Made by a program: the position numbers and the translations under genes. A DNA stretch of 64,000 nucleotides from Sphingomonadales bacterium (GTDB lineage Bacteria > Pseudomonadota > Alphaproteobacteria > Sphingomonadales > Sphingomonadaceae), in the NCBI GenBank assembly GCA_016714795.1, contig JADKCA010000005.1, positions 124,001 to 188,000 of the forward strand, read 5' to 3'. A model generated the notes under the pieces. That model did not search any database, was not told where the DNA came from, and worked only from the letters and a program-made list of their open reading frames with translations. Positions 60,211-64,000 of this stretch are shown in pieces. Position 1 is the stretch's first letter. The number at the start of each line of letters is the position of its first letter.

Positions 60211-60999
60211 TCAGACGTGGCGTTCCACCACCATCTTCTTGACCTCTGCAATCGCCTTGGCCGGGGACAGGCCCTTGGGGCAGGCGTTGGAGCAGTTCAT
60301 GATGGTGTGGCAGCGATAGAGGCGGAAGGGGTCTTCCAGCTCGTCGAGTCGTTCGCCAGTGAATTCGTCGCGGCTGTCTGCCAGCCAGCGATAGGCCTGA
60401 AGCAGAATGGCCGGGCCAAGGAACTTGTCGCTGTTCCACCAGTAAGACGGGCAGGAGGTGGAGCAGCAGGCGCACAGGATGCACTCATACAGGCCGTCCA
60501 GCTTGGCGCGATCTTCCGGTGATTGCAGGCGCTCCTTGCCCGAAGGCGTGGTGGTGACGGTCTGGAGCCACGGCTTGATGCTGGCATATTGTGCATAGAA
60601 ATGCGTGAAATCGGGAACAAGATCCTTGATCACGTCCATATGCGGCAACGGGGTGATGGTGACATCCTTGCCGCTGCAATCTTCGATCGCGGTGGTGCAG
60701 GCCAGTCCGTTCTTGCCGTTGAGGTTCATCGAGCAGGAGCCGCAAATCCCTTCGCGGCAGGAGCGACGGAAGGTCAGGCTGCTATCCTGTTCGGACTTGA
60801 TCTTGATCAGCGCGTCCAGAACCATCGGGCCGCAGCTGTCCAGATCGACATCGAATGTGTCGAAGCGCGGGTTCTCGCCCGAATCGGGATCATAGCGATA
60901 GACTTTGAACGTCCGCGTGTTGGTCGACCCGGCCGGTGCGGCGTGATGTGTGCCGTTGGGCTTGATCTTGCTGTTCGCGGGCAGCGTGAATTCGGCCAT
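60211..60999 (-). CDS. sdhB: Succinate dehydrogenase iron-sulfur subunit
   Basis: A 262-residue SdhB. The [2Fe-2S] ligands are SCREGICGSCSMNLNG, the [4Fe-4S] motif CILCACCSTSCP, and the [3Fe-4S] motif CHTIMNCSNACPKG. It carries electrons from SdhA to the quinone site in complex II. sdhA, C and D are not within the window on this side. Core metabolism, no connection with the steroid genes beyond use of succinate. Confidence 0.97.
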   Translation of the reverse strand: MAEFTLPANSKIKPNGTHHAAPAGSTNTRTFKVYRYDPDSGENPRFDTFDVDLDSCGPMVLDALIKIKSEQDSSLTFRRSCREGICGSCSMNLNGKNGLACTTAIEDCSGKDVTITPLPHMDVIKDLVPDFTHFYAQYASIKPWLQTVTTTPSGKERLQSPEDRAKLDGLYECILCACCSTSCPSYWWNSDKFLGPAILLQAYRWLADSRDEFTGERLDELEDPFRLYRCHTIMNCSNACPKGLSPAKAIAEVKKMVVERHV

Positions 61000-61152
61000 G
61001 ATCGGGTCCTTATCCTGAGCGGGTCTCGATTGTGTTGCGGCGGCGGTAGCGCAGGAGCGGCTTCACCTCAACCGGTCAATTGCCCGAATCGTTATGCAAT
61101 CTGACCTTGCCCCGCTATAGACTGGGCGCTAGCGGGGCAGCCGGAACGGGGG

Positions 61153-62835
61153 ATGAGCGAAGCAACCGACACCGGCGAGGCCGGAATCAGCAACAGGGAC
61201 GTCGCCAAAGGTGCGGGCACAACGCTGCTCGCGCGGCTTGGCGGTGTGCTCGAACTGCTCACCCAGCCGCTCTATGTCTGGCTGTTCGGGCTGGCGGGCT
61301 ATGGCTTTTACGGCGCGCTCTGGGCGTCGATCAATCTGCTCGAAAATGTTGCCGATCTGGGCATGACATCGGCCATGCAGCGTGTGGTGCCGCAGGCAGG
61401 CACGCCGGAGCGAGAGGCGTCCGCCTTGCGGGCATCCTTCCTGTTCGCACTGGTGCCGTGCATCCTGATCGCGCTTGCCATTTCGATCATGGCGGCCCCT
61501 GTGGCGACTTTGTTCAACATGGCGGAAGGCGATGCGGGGCAGGCCGTGATGGCGGTGCGCTGGTTCGTCTGGGCCTTGCCGCTTTGGGCCTTTGTCGAGA
61601 TTTCAACATCGGCGCTGCGCTCCAAGCGCCTGTTCGGGGCTGAAATCCGGTTGCGCCTGTTGTGGGAACAGACCGTCCGGCTGGGGCTGGTTCTGGTGTT
61701 CTACATGGCGGGAGCGGGCACGATGGCGCTGATCTATGCGCATTTGCTTTCGCTTTCGATCATCTGCCTGTTGTGTGTGCGGCTGCTCAATCGTCATTTC
61801 TCGTTGAACCTCGTCTTCACCCGCCCGGTGCGCGACGAGATGTTTGCAGAGACGCTGAAGGCCGGGCTGGGCGTGCTGCCGGTGAACATCACCACCCGGC
61901 TGTTCAGCGATGGCCCTGCCATTGTGCTCAATGCAATGATCCCCGGGTCCAACGGTGCGATTGCAACCAGCCTGTTCATCATCGCGCGCAAGGTCTCCAG
62001 CCTTGTTCAGCTGGTGCGGACGGTGTTTGCCTATGTGCTTGCCCCGCTGGCTTCTGCAGCGGCGACGGGCGGCAAGGATCAGGTTGCATCCATTTATGGC
62101 TTTTCCACCCGCCTGTCTTTTGCGCTGGCGGTTCCGATGGGGGCGGTCCTCGCAGCGTCCGGCCCTGCGGCCTTGCCGCTGTTCGGCCCCGGTGCAGAGG
62201 CGGCGCTGACCTGCATGATCATCCTTGTTCTGGCGCGGGTGACGGAAGCGGTGGTGGGGGCTGCCACGCCGATCCAGCAGGTAACGTCTGGCCATCTGGA
62301 TCAGCAGCTTGGCAGCTTTGCCGGGCTGGCTGTCGCAGCGCTCATCACATGGGCGCTGCTTCCGCAAGGCGGGCTGGATGCCATGTCGCTGGCGGTGGGC
62401 GTGGGTCTGGTGATTGCGGCGGTGCTGCCGCTGTTCCAGTTGCACGTCATCGACAAGCTGCACCCTTTTTCAAAGCCGTTCGGATCGGTGGCGATGCGGA
62501 CCATATTTGTCTCGCTCATCGGCATGGCTTTGGCTTTGCTGGTTCAGGCGCTGCCGCCGCTGGTGCAGCGGGTCGGGTTCGTGCTGCTGGTTATCGCCCT
62601 GTATCGTGTTTCATGGAAACTGGCGGCGGGGCTTGCGATTGCAGGCATCGCGGAAGCCGTTACGGCGCGCTTCTTTTATGAAGGATCAAAGCAGATCCTG
62701 CCCTATCTGCTGGAACTTTCGCTGCTCATCCCGATTCTGGTGGGCACGCTCTGGGCGTCATTGCGCTTCGGCCTGCCCGAACAGGACCGGCAGGCGCTGG
62801 GCACCAAGACGATGAAGAAATTCCATCTCGGCTGA
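61153..62835 (+). CDS. Polysaccharide flippase (Wzx/MVF-type)
   Basis: A 560-residue protein with about 12-14 hydrophobic helices, for example LFALVPCILIALAISIMA, LGLVLVFYMAGAGTMAL and FAGLAVAALITWALLP. Pattern and length fit the MOP-superfamily oligosaccharide exporters that flip lipid-linked glycans. Start at 61153 has GGGGG ahead. It is a lone gene, not in a visible glycosyltransferase cluster. Confidence 0.8.
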   Translation: MSEATDTGEAGISNRDVAKGAGTTLLARLGGVLELLTQPLYVWLFGLAGYGFYGALWASINLLENVADLGMTSAMQRVVPQAGTPEREASALRASFLFALVPCILIALAISIMAAPVATLFNMAEGDAGQAVMAVRWFVWALPLWAFVEISTSALRSKRLFGAEIRLRLLWEQTVRLGLVLVFYMAGAGTMALIYAHLLSLSIICLLCVRLLNRHFSLNLVFTRPVRDEMFAETLKAGLGVLPVNITTRLFSDGPAIVLNAMIPGSNGAIATSLFIIARKVSSLVQLVRTVFAYVLAPLASAAATGGKDQVASIYGFSTRLSFALAVPMGAVLAASGPAALPLFGPGAEAALTCMIILVLARVTEAVVGAATPIQQVTSGHLDQQLGSFAGLAVAALITWALLPQGGLDAMSLAVGVGLVIAAVLPLFQLHVIDKLHPFSKPFGSVAMRTIFVSLIGMALALLVQALPPLVQRVGFVLLVIALYRVSWKLAAGLAIAGIAEAVTARFFYEGSKQILPYLLELSLLIPILVGTLWASLRFGLPEQDRQALGTKTMKKFHLG

Positions 62836-62847
62836 ACGCTCAGCGGA

Positions 62848-62857
62848 CTGTATACAA
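62848..62857. promoter_or_regulatory. Possible GntR operator, downstream copy
   Basis: CTGTATACAA differs by one base from the perfect palindrome at 63552. It lies between the flippase stop and the GntR gene end. Confidence 0.45.
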
Positions 62858-62859
62858 AT

Positions 62860-63520
62860 TCAGATGGTGGATCCGACCTGCCGCAGACAGGCATCCAGAT
62901 AGACATGGAAGGCGCGGCGGATATGGCCTGCCATGATCGACGCCGCCCACGCGCCGTCCTTCCGGTGGAAAGGCCTCCAGCAATTCCTCATGTTCCCGGT
63001 AAGAGCGCCGGAGATGATCCCGGTCATAATTTTGTGCGGTGCGCCAGATGATCGGCTGCTCCACCAGCCGTGACAGCAGCGAGGCGAGGCGCGGGGACCG
63101 GGCGGCGTCGAGCACGGCCTCATGAAAGGCCCGGTTATGCTCCAGAAATCGCGCAATGTCTGGGCATTCCACATGCACGGCTTCGCCCATGGCAGCATTA
63201 TGGGCGGCCAGTCTGACCAGACCGTCTGCGTCGATACGCTCAGCCGCGCGGCGGGCGGCCTGCGATTCCAGCATGGCCCGCAGATCGAACGCGTCCTCAA
63301 TGTCATCGCGCGACCATTCGGAAACAAACACGCGCTGCGAAGTATTGCGCCGGATCAGGAGGTCAGCCTCCAGACGGCGCAGGGCATCGCGAACCGGCGT
63401 GCGTGATACCGCACAGCGCCGGGCCAGCGCCTCTTCGCTGATCTGCGCGCCCGGCATGATGTCTCCGGACAGGATCATGGTCCGGATTGCGGCATAGGCG
63501 CGATCAGAGGCCTTTGTCAT
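62860..63520 (-). pseudogene. GntR-family (FCD-domain) regulator with frameshift
   Basis: From 63520, ASDRAYAAIRTMILSGDI and GAQISEEALARRCAVSRTPV give the GntR winged helix, then an FCD-type domain (FLEHNRAFHEAVLDAARS, and REHEELLEAF). Near 62967 one extra base shifts the frame. Without it the reading continues into HRKDGAWAASIMAGHIRRAF and ends at 62860, the expected FCD C-terminus. The shifted frame instead runs to 62840 with an unrelated tail. It is divergent from a TonB receptor. Either a true frameshift or a sequencing error; the truncated product lacks the last FCD helices. Confidence 0.78.
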
Positions 63521-63551
63521 CGCTTCTCCCAACCGGGTTGACCATTGCCAT

Positions 63552-63561
63552 TTGTATACAA
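63552..63561. promoter_or_regulatory. Perfect palindrome TTGTATACAA, GntR operator candidate
   Basis: A 10-bp perfect palindrome within the divergent promoter region between the GntR gene (start 63520) and the TonB receptor (start 63636). Palindromes of this kind are typical for FCD-type GntR regulators. It would place repression of both genes under one site. Confidence 0.65.
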
Positions 63562-63635
63562 TAGACTCGGCCTTCAGCAAGTGCGTTGCAGAGCACCAGT
63601 TTGACCGCACCACAAACAAAATCAGGGAGCCTCAC

Positions 63636-64000
63636 ATGCGAACTTCAGTCCTTCTCCGCTCGGTGTCGATCATCGGCCTTGCCATCTCGTCCGTCCCCGC
63701 CATGGCGCAGGATGCGGGGGCAGAAGGCAGCGAAGATCTGGAAGACATCATCGTCACGGCGCGCCGGGTAAATGAGCGCCTGCAAGACGTGCCGGCATCG
63801 GTCACGGTGCTCTCTGCGGCCGCTCTTGCCAGCACTGGCGCGGACAAGGCACAGGATTTCGCGCAGCTGACCCCAGGCGTGACCATCGTGACGGGCACGG
63901 CGGAAGCCGGGGATACCCAGATCAACATTCGCGGCATCAATGGCGCGCGCGATGCGGAAAGCTCGGTCGCGCTGGTGGTGGATGGTATTCTCAAGACCAA
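63636..64000 (+). CDS. TonB-dependent receptor, 5' part (cut by window end)
   Basis: An open frame from the ATG at 63636 (AGGGAG upstream) to the end of the window encodes about 121 residues: a signal peptide (MRTSVLLRSVSIIGLAISSV, ending AMAQ), a TonB-box-like region DIIVTARRVNERLQDVP, and plug segments VTVLSAAALASTG, QINIRGINGARDAESSVALV and VDGILKT. The gene continues beyond position 64000. It is divergent from the GntR gene and probably regulated by it. The ligand is unknown. Confidence 0.92.
   Translation, partial: MRTSVLLRSVSIIGLAISSVPAMAQDAGAEGSEDLEDIIVTARRVNERLQDVPASVTVLSAAALASTGADKAQDFAQLTPGVTIVTGTAEAGDTQINIRGINGARDAESSVALVVDGILKT

Noticed and set aside
1..64000. CRISPR arrays, tRNA or rRNA genes, prophage
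   Set aside because: No regularly spaced direct repeats, cloverleaf sequences, rRNA signatures or phage structural genes were recognised on reading.

Overview
The window looks like a chromosomal segment of a sphingomonad-type alphaproteobacterium. The DNA is GC-rich, TonB-dependent receptors are present, several families of short palindromic intergenic repeats that I associate with sphingomonads are scattered through it, and an ordinary core-gene block lies at the right end. All assignments come from reading the sequence and from remembered family motifs; no database search was run. Most of the window (about 1.5-56 kb) is a steroid catabolism island. The content fits bile-acid or androstane-type steroids better than any other substrate.

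Left edge (1-1.25 kb): a junction of broken genes, namely the 5' end of an IS21-type transposase, a headless dihydrodipicolinate-synthase-family gene and the tail of a VOC-family gene. From 1.5 to 6.5 kb there is a TetR regulator, a cytochrome P450 overlapping its 3Fe-4S ferredoxin, an alpha/beta hydrolase and two SDRs. An exported alkylsulfatase-like metallo-hydrolase (6.6-8.0 kb) is bracketed by two copies of one palindromic repeat. A minus-strand operon (14.5-8.3 kb) encodes an SDR, a FadD19-like steroid acyl-CoA ligase, a second acyl-CoA ligase, an amidohydrolase and a KshA-like Rieske oxygenase, and ends in a strong terminator. From 14.7 to 31 kb there is a 3-ketosteroid delta1-dehydrogenase candidate, Zn-ADH, GMC oxidoreductase, epoxide-hydrolase-like protein, a decayed KstD-like flavoprotein gene, a TonB receptor, a TIM-barrel isomerase-like protein, a frameshifted aldo/keto reductase and many NTF2-fold (SnoaL/KSI-like) proteins.

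From 31 to 37 kb a minus-strand operon carries hsaA-like and hsaD-like ring-cleavage genes, a flavoprotein steroid dehydrogenase, an SDR, EthD and SRPBCC proteins, and a SnoaL protein whose five BaiE-type active-site residues are all present (candidate steroid dehydratase). Divergent from it, a 19-kb plus-strand run of 20 genes (37.2-56.2 kb) matches the mycobacterial KstR2-type HIP (ring C/D) pathway: hsaC, ipdA, ipdB, ipdC, echA20, two acyl-CoA dehydrogenase pairs including ipdE1/ipdE2, fadA6, ipdF, fadD3, a ketosteroid isomerase and others. Together the modules would oxidise ring A/B, open it by 9-hydroxylation plus delta1-desaturation, hydroxylate and meta-cleave the 3,4-catechol, hydrolyse the product, and degrade the remaining C/D indane propionate as CoA thioesters. 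hsaB, hsaE/F/G, kshB and a recognisable kstR2 are not in the window.

Six intergenic regions in the island share a dyad of the form TTGCGTA-N18-TACGCAA (two copies imperfect) close to start codons. This is a strong candidate for a common operator of an unassigned regulator. The right end (56.2-64 kb) is core: penicillin-binding protein 1A, N-acetylmuramoyl-L-alanine amidase, succinate dehydrogenase SdhB and a polysaccharide flippase, followed by a frameshifted GntR regulator with palindromic TTGTATACAA sites and the start of another TonB receptor.
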